Assembly (NCBI GenBank): GCA_017893485.1
Contig: CM030362.1
Span: 34,727,565 to 34,791,564 of the forward strand
Direction of reading: 5' to 3'
Source of the DNA: Hemerocallis citrina
Taxonomy: Eukaryota; Streptophyta; Magnoliopsida; Asparagales; Asphodelaceae
DNA length: 64,000 bases
How positions within the stretch are numbered: the first letter of the stretch is position 1; each line of letters begins with the position of its first letter. Shown one piece after another: positions 43,351 to 54,469 of this stretch. The position numbers and the translations under genes were made by a program. The notes beneath the pieces are model-generated. The model made no database searches and had not been told where the DNA came from. It saw nothing but the letters and a program-made list of their open reading frames with translations.

Positions 43351-44370
43351 CTTGAGTTTGAAATCATTTGGTAACTCATTCATGGACAATTGTTACCTTT
43401 CAGCGTGATCGACCTATCTACATATCTTGACCAATTCAAGAAGAATAGATCTAAGTGATTTGTAACTTTCTACTGATGAAGTAGGTGATTTCAATATACC
43501 GTCGTGATCAATTCTAGAAATTAATACCTTTTATTCAACTTGAATGATTGCATCACCCGTGAAATGACCTATTACTGGAGTTCTTGCTTAAACTGTATGT
43601 GACAGAATTTTCTCTTTCTTGAGCTAATGTAACCACCCAAAAGGTTTGGGTTGGGAAAGGTAGAAAACGTGATGGGCAGCTTGCCTGACCTGAACATGAT
43701 AACCTGAACCCCCCCTCGTGTTTTTGTATATTTGTGTCCAATGAACTATACAAATGTATACAACTCGCATACACACACAAACTTGTACGTTGAGATGTGT
43801 CCAGTGGCCTATGCACAACTATACGCACACATACACATACTGTATGTACAAGTTTGTAACATACCTACAGCTGTCATTTTTTATCGGGTACATGATCTGC
43901 GCCAGATACGGGACCCGACCCTACCTGGACATTTCATCACATACTTGTACATATGTATTTTAGATGTATGACTGTATACATATATACACACTCTTCCGAC
44001 AAACACAAACTTGCACACAAGTATTTTAGATGTATGACTGTATTCATATATATACACTCACAAGACAAACATATTATGTCACATACCTAAATCTCACCAT
44101 ATTCAATAGCCAACCCAATATAGACTAGCAAAAGGAGGTTTTAGTCCTTCATGAATAAAAACAATCCAAAATTTTGTATCAAGTAGAACGAGTCTCAAAA
44201 AATCTGCCCAACCCAACAATTAGCCCTCCTGATACTTTTGATGATGTTCATTCGAAATTTGAAAGTACCAACTTCCAACTGATTGCAAGAGTTAGCTGTA
44301 AAATAAAATACGGAATCGTTCCTTTCGATTTAAAGCCTATGTTATTTTCAATCAATCCACTTATGTGCAG

Positions 44371-44660
44371 GTTACGTACTGACAAGGACGAAGAAGAAAG
44401 ATGTAGCTGAGAAGATTGGGGAGGCCAAAGCAACAATCCCCTCAGCTCCGGTTGTGCACACAACTTCTCAAGTTCCCTCAACTCCACCTGTAAAGGTTCA
44501 GCCTCCTATCCCAGAACATGAGCAGCGTGAGCTCTTGAAGTGGATTCTGGAAGAGAAGAGGAAAGTGAAGCCTAGAGACTCTGCAGAGAAGAAGAAGATC
44601 AATGAGGAGAAAGCTTTTCTGAAACAACTCATCCGAGCTGAATCCATTCCAAGCTTGTAA
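44371..44660 (+). CDS. Host gene exon 2: C-terminal part of a 135-aa membrane-anchored protein
   Basis: The acceptor TGTGCAG precedes GTTACGTACTG. With the leftover G of exon 1 the reading is GYVLTRTKKKDVAEK, then a Pro/Thr/Val-rich linker (about residues 60-85), then a charged, probably helical end with EQRELLKWILEEKRKVK and ending AESIPSL. The stop is TAA at 44658-44660. The exon is 290 nt; 118 + 290 nt give 136 codons including the stop. The conserved-looking charged tail, clean splice sites and in-frame join across 18 kb make a real gene likely, even though a shorter start inside exon 2 is possible. I do not recognise a named family: a small plant protein with one N-terminal membrane segment and a soluble charged tail. 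Confidence 0.85.
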
Positions 44661-45527
44661 CAATCTTGGCTTTTGACTTTGTATAGAATCTGGTGTACTT
44701 GAATTTAGTTTGCATTGGTTGAATTGTGAAGGTATGTTGTTTCGAGAAAATATGCCTTGTTCTTTGTTTTATTAGCAAGCATAGGTCAACTCACAAAGAA
44801 CTTAGCTAAACTCATGTACTGCCTCGGTTCAGTTAGGGTGTGATTGAAAATGGATTATACTGATTTGCAATTTGCCTTGGTTGCTAGTTCTTCAGATGTG
44901 CACTGTTAATACCCTGATTTCTTCTATGCGTTGTATTAGTACCTTTTCTGGGCTGCTACAGAAAGTTTAAATTGCTGAATGTTCTGTGTTAGAGAATTTG
45001 TAGTTGTACTAATTTAGATATCAGTATGTTGTACTAATTTAGATATACTTTAATTAATTTTTCTGCTGTGTTAATGCTGTTATAAGAAAATGGCTACTCA
45101 TTTCTCTCTCTATTATGTCAGTTTTAAACATTTCTTTTTGTGTTTTAATCAACTTGGGCCAAAAGCTTAGATTGTAAAACAGCATACATAATATGCCATT
45201 ATGCACAACTTATTCTCTAAATATTAAAAAAAAATCATTCACACAAGTGCTAAAATGTCAAACACGAGGGAACAATGTTTGGGCGTCTGGGTATTTATGA
45301 TTCAACAACAGTGAATGATGTTAACTCGGCATCATTATCTCTTATCTATCTTTGCTTAATATATCTAGTATCATGATGTGATATGTATTAATATGTACAC
45401 ACCGTGTATTATGTGTTTTGCCTAATAGTTTTCATCACTTTATTTGCTAGAACGGTTAGGTGTGAAATTGTCTAAGTGTTAGACCAGCAAAATAGAAATA
45501 TCATAGTAAATCTTTTTGTTATTTGTA
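44661..45527. other. 3' flank of the host gene; no other gene
   Basis: A/T-rich sequence with the presumed 3' UTR in the first 200 bp. No canonical AATAAA was found close to the stop. A short direct repeat TTGTACTAATTTAGATAT occurs twice near 45010-45050. Confidence 0.5.
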
Positions 45528-45741
45528 GCTCTGATACCATGATAGAATTGTATTGAGGCTGAAAGCCAACAATAAATATGTGATTATATACTTTTCCAAG
45601 TATATTGACTTATTTATTTCATATATATTGACGGTTCTTACGTCTTTATATAATTTTATTATGGTTTCACAATCAGTAATATATGTGAGACTATACATTC
45701 TGGAAGACACATGTAATGCACATGTATCGAAAATGCTAACA
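45528..45741 (-). repeat. copia LTR remnant with primer binding site
   Basis: On the minus strand an LTR-like 202-bp segment starts TGTTAGCATTTTCG, ends CAATTCTATCA, and is followed at once by TGGTATCAGAGC (45539-45528), the initiator tRNA-Met site. It has the same plan as the copia LTR at 15677-15814. No gag or second LTR was found. Confidence 0.55.
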
Positions 45742-46200
45742 CATATTAAATTTTCTGAATCCTTTCTTTTCAATCAAATTAATCTCTACTTGAGGCAATC
45801 AAGTAGATTTTCTTGAAGTCTGTGTAACCAAAACCTTGAAGAACAAAAAAAAGTACTTATACTACAATTTGGAATTAGTTGATGAATATTAACTTGAGTT
45901 GCTCGATTCCTTTGAAAGAGAACCAACAACTCTTAAACATGCCCAAAAGCCAAAAAAAATGGTAAAATGAAATGTGTTAGTTTAGAATCTACTAAGCTTA
46001 ACATGAAAGGTTATACAGTATATTTTTAACAAAGTTTTTTTTATATAAGGGCTGAAAACGAATCACTTATTTCAGCTATTTGTCTCCATATTTAGAACGC
46101 CCTTGTAATAAAGGGGGTAATAATTGACGACTATGATATGTTCATTAGTAGACGAAGAAGATCCATTCTCTTTTATCTTATCAACTATTGGAGATTAGAT

Positions 46201-46964
46201 AAAAGTGCTTCGTTCAATTTTCATTTTTCAGGATGCATATTCTCATTGTATCAACATTTAGGGGCCCAATCTTGGCTCAATAATCTCCTGATGGAGGCTA
46301 TGCATATCTTGCACCTTCTTTCCATTAAGTCTTCTCCGATTTGTGATGACTCTTCTTTCTCCCATGGTTTCCATCATACTAACTCCATCCCAATTTCCTC
46401 TTCGGTTGCTCCCAGTTCTCTCTTTACCTCTTCTTGCCCCCTCACAGAAGAAGCTAGATTGTCAGACCCTGCCGCATTTTCGTCCACATTGGTGGAGGTC
46501 GCCCCTCCTCCCGTTAAGCGGAAATACAATAAGAAAGTTCTCAATAACTTACAGATTCGAGTGAGTGCTCGTATTCTTACTAGGAAAGCAGCTTCTGTGT
46601 CAGCTCATCAGCTTGTGAACAGTTGAGTTTTGGCTCCTCTTTGCCTTCCTCGGTGTAGGCAGCCAGTATTGTACTTTTGTGCCGCTAGAGTTCTCATGGG
46701 CTGATGGAGAGCTTGATGTCTTCGTGTGGGGAGGGTTTGACATCTTGTTTCATGGCTCAGCCTCTAGGGTCTGATCCACTTTTGGGAGCGGCAAGATATC
46801 ATGATTGAGTGCTAGACAACTATTTTTTTTATTACTCTTTTGTAATATTCTTTCAGTTTTACAGCTTGTAAAACCATTGTATTATTATCTGTATCGTTAC
46901 TTTTTTATTGATTAATATATTTTTTGATGGCTGGAGCCATTTGGCTCTATCCGATATATCAAAA
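46201..46964 (+). mobile_element. 5'-truncated LINE-like retroposon, 764 bp, 18-bp TSD
   Basis: AACTATTGGAGATTAGAT occurs at 46183-46200 and again at 46965-46982. The inserted sequence ends in the hairpin GAGCCATTTGGCTC and a short A run. An open stretch (to a stop at 46626) ends VKRKYNKKVLNNLQIRVSAR-like. I do not recognise it; it may be the end of a LINE ORF or a processed gene copy. The long perfect duplication with an A-rich 3' end is the mark of LINE-type retroposition. Confidence 0.78.
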
Positions 46965-46982
46965 AACTATTGGAGATTAGAT

Positions 46983-47635
46983 TCATTAACTGGCCCCATA
47001 AAGAGACTTACATGAACTTTGCTTTTAAGTAGGCTTCTTGGTACGATGGATATATATATCCTCTGGGATCCATTTTCGATGCAATCCGGTATGGTTCACG
47101 GTAGTCTAGAAGGATAGGTGTCACTCAAAGTGTGGATCTTTCTTTGGCTAATCCTTAATGATGTTATTCTTATGCTAGAGAACCTTTTGAAACGGCAATT
47201 GACATTTGCTAGAGATCACTTATTTACTGAATATTTGAGGAGTGTGTCTGTCTGAATTGGAAGCTTTCCATATTCTCGAGACTACGACCCAGCCGACCTT
47301 TTAATTATGAGATTCTATGGATTGAGACTAGATTTGCTAGACATAGGCAATACTGTGAGAATTTTGGTACATGGCAATTGAATCGACGCCCTCTGTTTTA
47401 GGGCTCATCAGAAATTATTCGTTGCATTTTTTAAGAATATGGAATAACATTAATTATGATAGACTAATTCAGATTCTGCATTTGATCTTCTTCAGTAGGA
47501 GTGAAGTAGCGAATATAATTAAGTAGGTTTCACATTCATGACTATGTTAACAAGGGGACTGGATTCGATCACACTATAGAGTAGTCTAGCGACATTTACA
47601 GATTGTTGGGAGAGTCCCTTTCTACTCTTCTCTTA
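46983..47635. other. No gene seen
   Basis: Mixed-composition sequence without a coherent frame, repeat or TE end. Confidence 0.5.
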
Positions 47636-48175
47636 GGGGGCCTTTGATACAAGAATTTCTTTTTTTGTTCCCAGGAATCATAAATCCTGAGATTTATGAT
47701 TTCTGGGATTTAAGAATCATAAAACATGTTTGGTTGGTCTTAAACATCTTTAGAAATGTTAGTTGGAAACTTAATTTTCTATGTTTGGTTGAGCTACATA
47801 TTTCATGGAAATCTTAATCTTATTGTCCAAAATACCTCTCTCATCCTCAAATAATAAAACAAACTACTTGATGAAATATCTGAGTACAAAAAATGATGCA
47901 AATCTGGACCACAAAATACAAACAATTTTCAGTGGTAAAATGACTTAAAATTGAAAGAATACAATATACTTGCAGGATATCAAAATTTTTGCTTGGCATT
48001 CCAACACCAAGATTAAATTGTGCCACACAATCTACTAACTAAAAAATTTACTTAGAAACACAAAATTGTACTTAGAAGCTCTAACAAATACTTAGAAACA
48101 CAAAAGTTCCAAATGTTCTAACAAGTAATAAAAAACACAAAACTTCCAACAACATGATGTTCTTGTTCCACCTGC

Positions 48176-48463
48176 TCAATACTGATTTCTAGCTAATATG
48201 TCATCCACCAACTTCTTATGATCATGATCTAATCGCATGAAATAGTCAAGTGAAAAATTATCTTGGCATATCATACGACCAACTTGCATTCTTTGTAGTT
48301 CAGTTAACTCTACTATCTTTATCAACTCTTCACCAACTACACTCATTTTATCATCACTATCAGATTCATGTTTGAACCAAACAGCCAAATTATCTATAGT
48401 AGTAGCACTTCTCTCATATATAGCACTAAATTTTTCACGAAATTGAAGACAGTAACACAACAA
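48176..48463 (-). pseudogene. Harbinger ORF1-like (Myb/SANT-type) C-terminal fragment
   Basis: The frame has KIVELTELQRMQVGRMI and NFSLDYFMRLD, followed by KKLVDDILARNQY. This pattern (LTxxQRMxVxR, then DxxxxxFxxL) matches the end of the DNA-binding companion protein of plant PIF/Harbinger elements as I remember it. The N-terminal Myb/SANT domain is missing. The companion protein helps the transposase reach DNA; this copy is partial. Confidence 0.55.
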
Positions 48464-48589
48464 GAACTACGTGCATGAAGATAGTAACACAGCAAGAACT
48501 CTAATCCCAGCACAGAGCAGCAACCGCAAAGCATCATAACAACAAGTGCAGCACAACCAAGTCTGCCAACAGCAAACAATGAGGGAGGC

Positions 48590-49376
48590 AACAATAGCGA
48601 GATTGGTAGACACTGCGTTGGAGGACGGCAGCTAGTGTAGGGGGGCTACGGTGGTCGCCGGCAGCGGCAACAACGTAGGCGAAAATAGTAGAACAACAGC
48701 ACACTGCAGCGAAAGGGTGATGACGGTAGAGCTCAGGTGGTTTTCGGGGATGAAGGCGGTGGTGATGAGAGGTGTTGGCTGCGATGATGGTGGTGAGGAG
48801 CGGCCATGGTGGAGGCTGACTGTCGATTGGCTGCATGGTGTAGTCGTGGAGGCAACTGAGGCGTTCAGTGGTGTTGAGGAGCAGCCATGGCGGAGGGTGC
48901 TTCGGTGGTGGCTGAGTGCGGGATGCAGGAGGTACAGTGACGGTGGAGTCCCGAGCAGTCAAAGAGCCAGAGGGTGAAGAGCGGGATGTGCTCGCAGTGG
49001 AGAGGAGGCAGTGGATGGGTCGAAAGGTTGGGTTCGGCTGGCAATGGTGGTGGCGATCGGAATTGGATGCAGGTGAAGACGAGGAGCTCGACGACGAGCT
49101 CGAGCAAGGGGCGATGAGGCCTGGGGGTGAGCAGGCGACGAGGGAGAAGGGTTGCGAGGTCGTGATGGCGAGCGGAGGGTGGTGCAACTTGAGCAGGGAG
49201 GCGAGGGGGTTGAACGGCAACGAACAAAGATGAGCGGGGGCTCAGGCGGTGACGGTGGTCGGTTGGAGGACAGCGATGAAGGGTGAAGACGCGGCGGAGG
49301 TAGGAGACGAGGAGGGTGATATTGGGTTCGTGAAGAGGAAGACGAAGGGGTGGGGAGATGTGATCTCTGTTTCGGT
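48590..49376 (-). other. GC-rich, low-complexity internal region of the Harbinger element
   Basis: Long open frames exist on both strands because of biased composition (CCACC and GGTGG-type triplets). They overlap each other and show no domain. On the minus strand this looks like the C-rich leader and intron before the ORF1 fragment. Confidence 0.45.
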
Positions 49377-49464
49377 TGGGAACAGAATTTTTTCCCCAAA
49401 ATGATCCTTTTTTTGAAAGTTTTTCCCAAACTGTCATTTTTTTTTGTTCCCTAAACGATCCACT

Positions 49465-49604
49465 CGCTTTTTGAAAAAGCGAGTTTGGTTAAAAATAACT
49501 CGCTTTTTCAAAAAGCGAGTCTGGAACTTTTAATTTTCGAAATGTTAGACTCGCTTTTTGAAAAAGCGAGTTATTTTTAACCAAACTCACTTTTTCAAAA
49601 AGCG
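49465..49604. repeat. Large palindrome with nested small palindromes in the left arm
   Basis: Two 57-bp arms (49465-49521 and 49548-49604) pair almost perfectly around a 26-nt loop. Each arm itself contains self-complementary CTCGCTTTTTGAAAAAGCGAG-type units. Single-stranded DNA or RNA could therefore fold either as one long hairpin or as several short ones. Confidence 0.9.
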
Positions 49605-50450
49605 CGCTTGATTATTTTGATAAATATTTTCGAAAGTGGGTCAGCTTGGTAAATACGTTTAGAAAGTGGATTAGTTTGGTAAATAATTTCAGAAAGTGGG
49701 CTATTGTGGTAACAAGTTCTTTCTATATCACATTGTCACTTGATCTTCTTTAGACCACTGTATATGAAATCGTTTGTCAGGACTTTCTATATCACATTGT
49801 CACTTCATCTTTTTTGGTTATAATTTTATAAATTTAGCAACTGTTTAGCAGTAACAGGGGATATACATAACTTGACATTATTTCAGTATATACATAATTG
49901 GTGTGTTTTAAGTTGTCGAAAATGAGCCCATAGATACTCTCAATCCCCGGTATACACATAATTGGCTTTTGACCTATCAATCATATGCGCTGAGTTCTTG
50001 CGCCAAAAGTCTCACACTCACTTTCTGAAAAAGCGAGGGTGGTTAAAATCTCATCTCTTTTTCATCAGCACACCTATCAACCAAAATAGTTTACCATTAG
50101 GTCACGATCTTAGAAATCAGATCCAATGGTTAACAGATATGAGCCTCAACAACAATCTTAACATTTATCCATCCAAATACTGAATTGGCATATGTTGATG
50201 CTCCTACCAATAAATCAATGGACAAATCATAAACAGAATGAACAATTCATAAACAACAATATAAACAAACGAAAGAAAAGTGATCAAGAGAGAAAATTTC
50301 TTCTTTGTTAGGAAAAAATAAACTCGGGCTTTCAAAACAAGTGCAAGAAATACAAAATAATATATTATGAGCAAACCTTAGTCTGCTGACAATATTCAGA
50401 ACTAGAAAGAAATGTCTCATCAATTACCACGTCAAGCTTTTATGGTCTAT

Positions 50451-51476
50451 GTAACGCCCTGAGCCCGGCTCAGCTGCGCACGCGGCTACACGTGCGCACA
50501 CGCGAAAGAACGGACACAAAACTCTAGCCACGCCCACCACAGGCTGCCTCAAAAGGGTGGTTAACCATTTGGTAACCCTTAATCATGGGCTTCCTAATAT
50601 ATACTCAATCCTACTCCTAATCACCACCGATATGGTACTAAGGTGCTAGTCAAACCCGGTCAACAAGCACCCACACCAACACTTCCTTATCTTATTCATT
50701 CATTTAATCCATACAAGTCAACTAGTCAACCAGCACACATTAATTCCATCCATTCCATCCTTCATGCCACGTCACACTTCTTCCATCCATTCTTTATTTC
50801 TTTTTATTTCTACTAGTATATATTATACTACATATATATAGTATATATATATACTATACTAGAAATACGGGGTCGCTGAACCGGACTTACAACATGATTC
50901 AGGATCGCTTTCTAGCCGATGTGGAGAGGATTACCCTGATTCTGCTAGTTGTACAGTCCCCTTACCTGGGCGACCTGTCCCAACCTAGCTCCTTCTCAGG
51001 CGTACATCTTGCACACACTCGGTGTCGAAAGTCGGCTCTGATACCATTTGTAACGCCCCGAGCTCGGCTCAGCTGCGCACGCAGCTACACGTGCGCACAC
51101 GCGAAAGAACGGATACAAAACTCTAGCCACGCCCACCACAGGCTGCCTCAAAAGGGTGGTTAACCATTTGGTAACCCTTAATCATGGGCTTCCTAATATA
51201 TACTCAATCCTACTCCTAATCACCACTGATATGGTACTAAGGTGCTGGTCAAACCCGGTCAACAAGCACCCACACCAACACTTCCTTATCTTATTCATTC
51301 ATTTAATCCATACAAGTCAACTAGTCAACCAGCACACATTAATTCCATCCATTCCATCCTTCATGCCACGTCACACTTCTTCCATCCATTCTTTATTTCT
51401 TTTTATTTCTACTAGTATATATTATACTACATATATATAGTATATATATACTATACTAGAAATACGGGGTCTTACA
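50451..51476 (-). mobile_element. TRIM-like miniature LTR retrotransposon 1, TSD GTCTA
   Basis: Direct terminal repeats 50451-50891 (441 bp) and 51049-51476 (428 bp) begin TGTAACGCCC and end CTTACA on the plus strand. Between them is only 157 bp, with the initiator tRNA-Met site TGGTATCAGAGC (minus strand, 51046-51035) 2 nt from the right repeat. GTCTA duplications lie at 50446-50450 and 51477-51481. The left repeat has a 13-nt extra segment near its end. No coding sequence, so it depends on proteins of other retrotransposons. It is larger than typical TRIMs. Confidence 0.9.
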
Positions 51477-53206
51477 GTCTACCATTATGTATAACAGCAA
51501 CCATGAACGAAGTTACAACCACCCTTTTAATATAAGAATTTTTGGCGCAAGAACCCAGCGCATATGATTGATAGGCCAAAAGCTAAGATTGATTGGGAGT
51601 ATATATGGGCTCATTCTCGACAACTTAAAACACACCAATTATGTGTATACTGAAATAATGTCAAGTTATGTATATCCTCGACTACTGCTAAACTGTTGCT
51701 AACTTTATAAATATAAATAACTTTATGTATGAAGATCTTCTGTCTCTCGGTGGATTTAATACTTTAAATATAAATAATATATATTAAATATATAAAGTTT
51801 ATAATTAAAAAAAAATGTGAAAGTGAGAGACAGATGAACTTCATCCGTCCCTCTCTACCGCATGACCCTTTTACCCCTAAGGTGATAATCTGGTTATATG
51901 AAAGAAGGGGTAACTTGGTCATTTTCGCCAATGTGAAATACAAAAAAAAATCATGGACCCTTTTAACCATCCTCGCTTTTTCAGAAAGCGAGTGTGAGAC
52001 TTTTAGCGCAACAACTCAGCACATATGATTGATAGGTCAAAAGCCAATTATGTGTATACCGGGGATTGAGAGTATCTATGGGCTCATTCTCGACAACTTA
52101 AAACACACCAATTATGTATATACTGAAATAATGTCAAGTTATGTATATCCTCTGCTACTGCTAAACAGTTACTAAATTTATAAAATCATGACCAAAGAAG
52201 ATGAAGTGACAATGTGATATAGAAAGTCCTGACAAACGATTTCATATATAGTGGTCTAAAGAAGATAAAGTGACAATGTGATATAGAAAGAACTTGTTAC
52301 CAAAATGACCCACTTTCTGAAATTATTTACCAAACTAACCCACTTTCTAAAAATATTTACCAAGCTGGCCCACTTTCGAAAATATTTACCAAAATAACTA
52401 AGCGCGCTTTTTGAAAAAACGAGTGGGTCGTTTAGGAAACAAAAATAAAAAATAGGGCAGTTTGGAAAAAACTTTCAAAAAAAGGATCATTTTGGGAAAA
52501 AATTCTGGGAACAGAGGAGAAAGAGAGAATGGAGAGAGAGAACGGGGGAGATTTATTATTAGGGGCAAAATTGTAATTTTGAAGAAATAATATTTTTCCC
52601 AAACACTTGGGAATCTATGTATCCCCCCCCCCCCCCCCCCCCCAAACACACACACAAATTTTTTTTGGGAATTGTGGCAAAAAAAAATCTAGGAATGTTA
52701 GTTTTCTGGAAATTTGAATTTAAAAATTAGCATACCAAACATGGGAAACAAAATTCCCAAATTAAGATTCCCAAGGAAACAAAAAAAAAAAAATTGTACC
52801 AAAAGCCCCCTTAATGATTTTTTTTGGTTTCCGCCTAGAAAAATATTTGGAGGCATATTTTTATTTTCTTTTTCTTTTTCCTTTTTTTCCCTCTTTTGCT
52901 TGTCATAATCAAAATTCATGATCATTGCTTGCATAATTTTATTGTACGGTTATTCTATTACATTTACTAGTAATTTACATGTGTCATGCACGTTTTAATA
53001 AATATATTTTTTTAAAAGTAAAAATTTCGATGTAATCTGGCCTCAAACTTGAGATCTCTTTTATATTAGTTATGCACAGAAAATGCACGTATTAATAATA
53101 TATTTTTTAATAAAAACTCTGACGTAGTGCGGACTCGAATCTAAAACATCATTCATATTAGTTATGTACGTGCGTCACACGCGTTGATAGATTAACAAAT
53201 GATACA

Positions 53207-53316
53207 GACCTTCTTCCATTATGATATTATTATTAGAGATTAGAGATAGATGTCTAACAAAGACCTTCTTCCATTATGATATTATTATTAGAGATTAGAG
53301 ATAGATGTCTAACAAA
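53207..53316. repeat. Exact 55-bp tandem duplication
   Basis: GACCTTCTTCCATTATGATA starts both copies (53207 and 53262). They appear identical. Confidence 0.9.
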
Positions 53317-53392
53317 TATATTGTTCGATACAGACTGTATTCACATGATTTTAAAATCTTTGAACTGTTTTCTGAGTATTCGTGCACATGTA

Positions 53393-53509
53393 ATTAATTG
53401 ACTAGTAATAATAAGTTAGTAACCCTATGGCACATGTCCATAACTCACCTGAGACCTAGAATCATGTTATGGCATGCAGTAGCAACAGAAGAAGAGTTAA
53501 TAGACGTGG

Positions 53510-53542
<33 letters not shown>

Positions 53543-53766
53543 GGTGGCACATGTCCATAACTCACCTGGTGAGGCACATGTCGATAACTCACCTGAGACC
53601 ATGATTCAATTGACTAGTAATAATAAGTTAGTAACCCTATGGCACATGTCCATAACTCACCTGAGGCACATGTCCATAACTCACCTGAGACCTAGAATCA
53701 TGTTATGGCATGCAGTAGCAACAGAAGAAGAGTTAATAGACGTGTTGTTGTTGTTGGTGGTGTTGG

Positions 53767-53798
<32 letters not shown>

Positions 53799-53959
53799 TA
53801 ATTAATTGACTAGTAATAATAAGTTAGTAACCCTATGGCACATGTCCATAACTCACCTGAGACCTAGAATCATGTTATGCACATGTCCATAACTCACCTG
53901 AGACCTAGAATCATGTTATGGCATGCAGTAGCAATAGAAGAAGAGTTAATAGATGTGTT

Positions 53960-53991
<32 letters not shown>

Positions 53992-54212
53992 AATTAATTG
54001 ACTAGTAATAATAAGTTAGTAACCCTATGGCACATGTCCATAACTCACCTGAGACATGATTCAATAAGTTAGTAACCCTATGGCACATGTCCATAACTCA
54101 CCTGAGACCTGGAATCATGTTATGGCATGCAGTAACAACAGAAGAAGAGTTAATAGACGTGTTGTTGTAGTTGTTGTTGTTGCAGTAGCAACAGAAGAAG
54201 AGTTAATAAATG

Positions 54213-54246
<34 letters not shown>

Positions 54247-54290
54247 GGCATGCAGTAGCAACAGAAGAAGAGTTAATAGACGTGTTGTTG
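53393..54290. repeat. Minisatellite of about 5 complex units with embedded (TTG)n / (CTG)n arrays
   Basis: Units of about 160-200 bp contain TTGACTAGTAATAATAAG, GGCACATGTCCATAACTCAC, CCTAGAATCATGTTATGG and GCAGTAGCAACAGAAGAAGA, each ending in a trinucleotide run of different length. The number and order of sub-blocks vary. Poly-Val/Leu open frames here come only from the trinucleotide runs. Confidence 0.9.
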
Positions 54291-54469
54291 TTGAGGAGGA
54301 GAAAAGCCTATCAAGAAGAAGCAGCAGCAGCCACAGCCAAAAGAAAAAGAATATGGTGAGGCTCTAATGGCACCGTCACCATTACAATTGATTTTGGAGC
54401 TTTCTTGGCCATGGAATCTTGGTAAATTGATAGATTTGGAACCTATGAGGAAGGATAAGAGAACTAGGG

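Larger units (their letters stand above)
26058..44370 (+). other. 18.3-kb intron of the host gene, filled with transposons
   Basis: The donor is GTAGCC at 26058 and the acceptor is TTATGTGCAG ending at 44370. Inside lie a PIF-like MITE, a hAT-like MITE, a hAT remnant and the 10.4-kb gypsy element B, which is in the same orientation as the gene. Element B has its own LTR promoter and poly(A) sites, so it could end or divert transcripts. I found no other exon: joining exons 1 and 2 directly gives a continuous, sensible protein. Confidence 0.75.
49385..52505. mobile_element. DNA transposon with very long inverted repeats (over 500 bp), 8-bp TSD TGGGAACA
   Basis: GAATTTTTTCCC begins both ends, and the arms 49385 to about 50060 and about 51950 to 52505 are inverted copies with small differences. 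The 8-bp flanks TGGGAACA (49377-49384 and 52506-52513) are perfect. No transposase is seen. Long inverted repeats suggest a Mutator-like or foldback element; the 8-bp duplication fits hAT better, so the superfamily is open. A third copy of part of the right arm (51540-51720) lies just inside it. A TRIM (50451-51476) is inserted in the centre. Confidence 0.8.
47636..52810 (-). mobile_element. PIF/Harbinger-type transposon, TSD TTA, host of two nested elements
   Basis: The ends GGGGGCCTTTGATACAA and TTGTACCAAAAGCCCCC are imperfect inverted repeats, with TTA on both sides (47633-47635 and 52811-52813). Both ends continue with TTCCCAGGAATCATAAATCC- or GGGAATCTATGTATCC-like sequence. Inside is a minus-strand fragment of a Myb/SANT-like ORF1 (48176-48463). 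No DDE transposase is present. The long-inverted-repeat element 49385-52505 is inserted in it, so the original size was about 2 kb. Confidence 0.75.

Noticed and set aside
48534..49437. Long overlapping open frames (up to 228 codons) on both strands
   Set aside because: The composition is low complexity with proline/serine or glycine/arginine bias, and frames on opposite strands overlap fully.
53398..54367. Open frames coding for long poly-Val or poly-Leu stretches
   Set aside because: They arise from TTG/TGC trinucleotide runs in a minisatellite and show no domain or conserved start.
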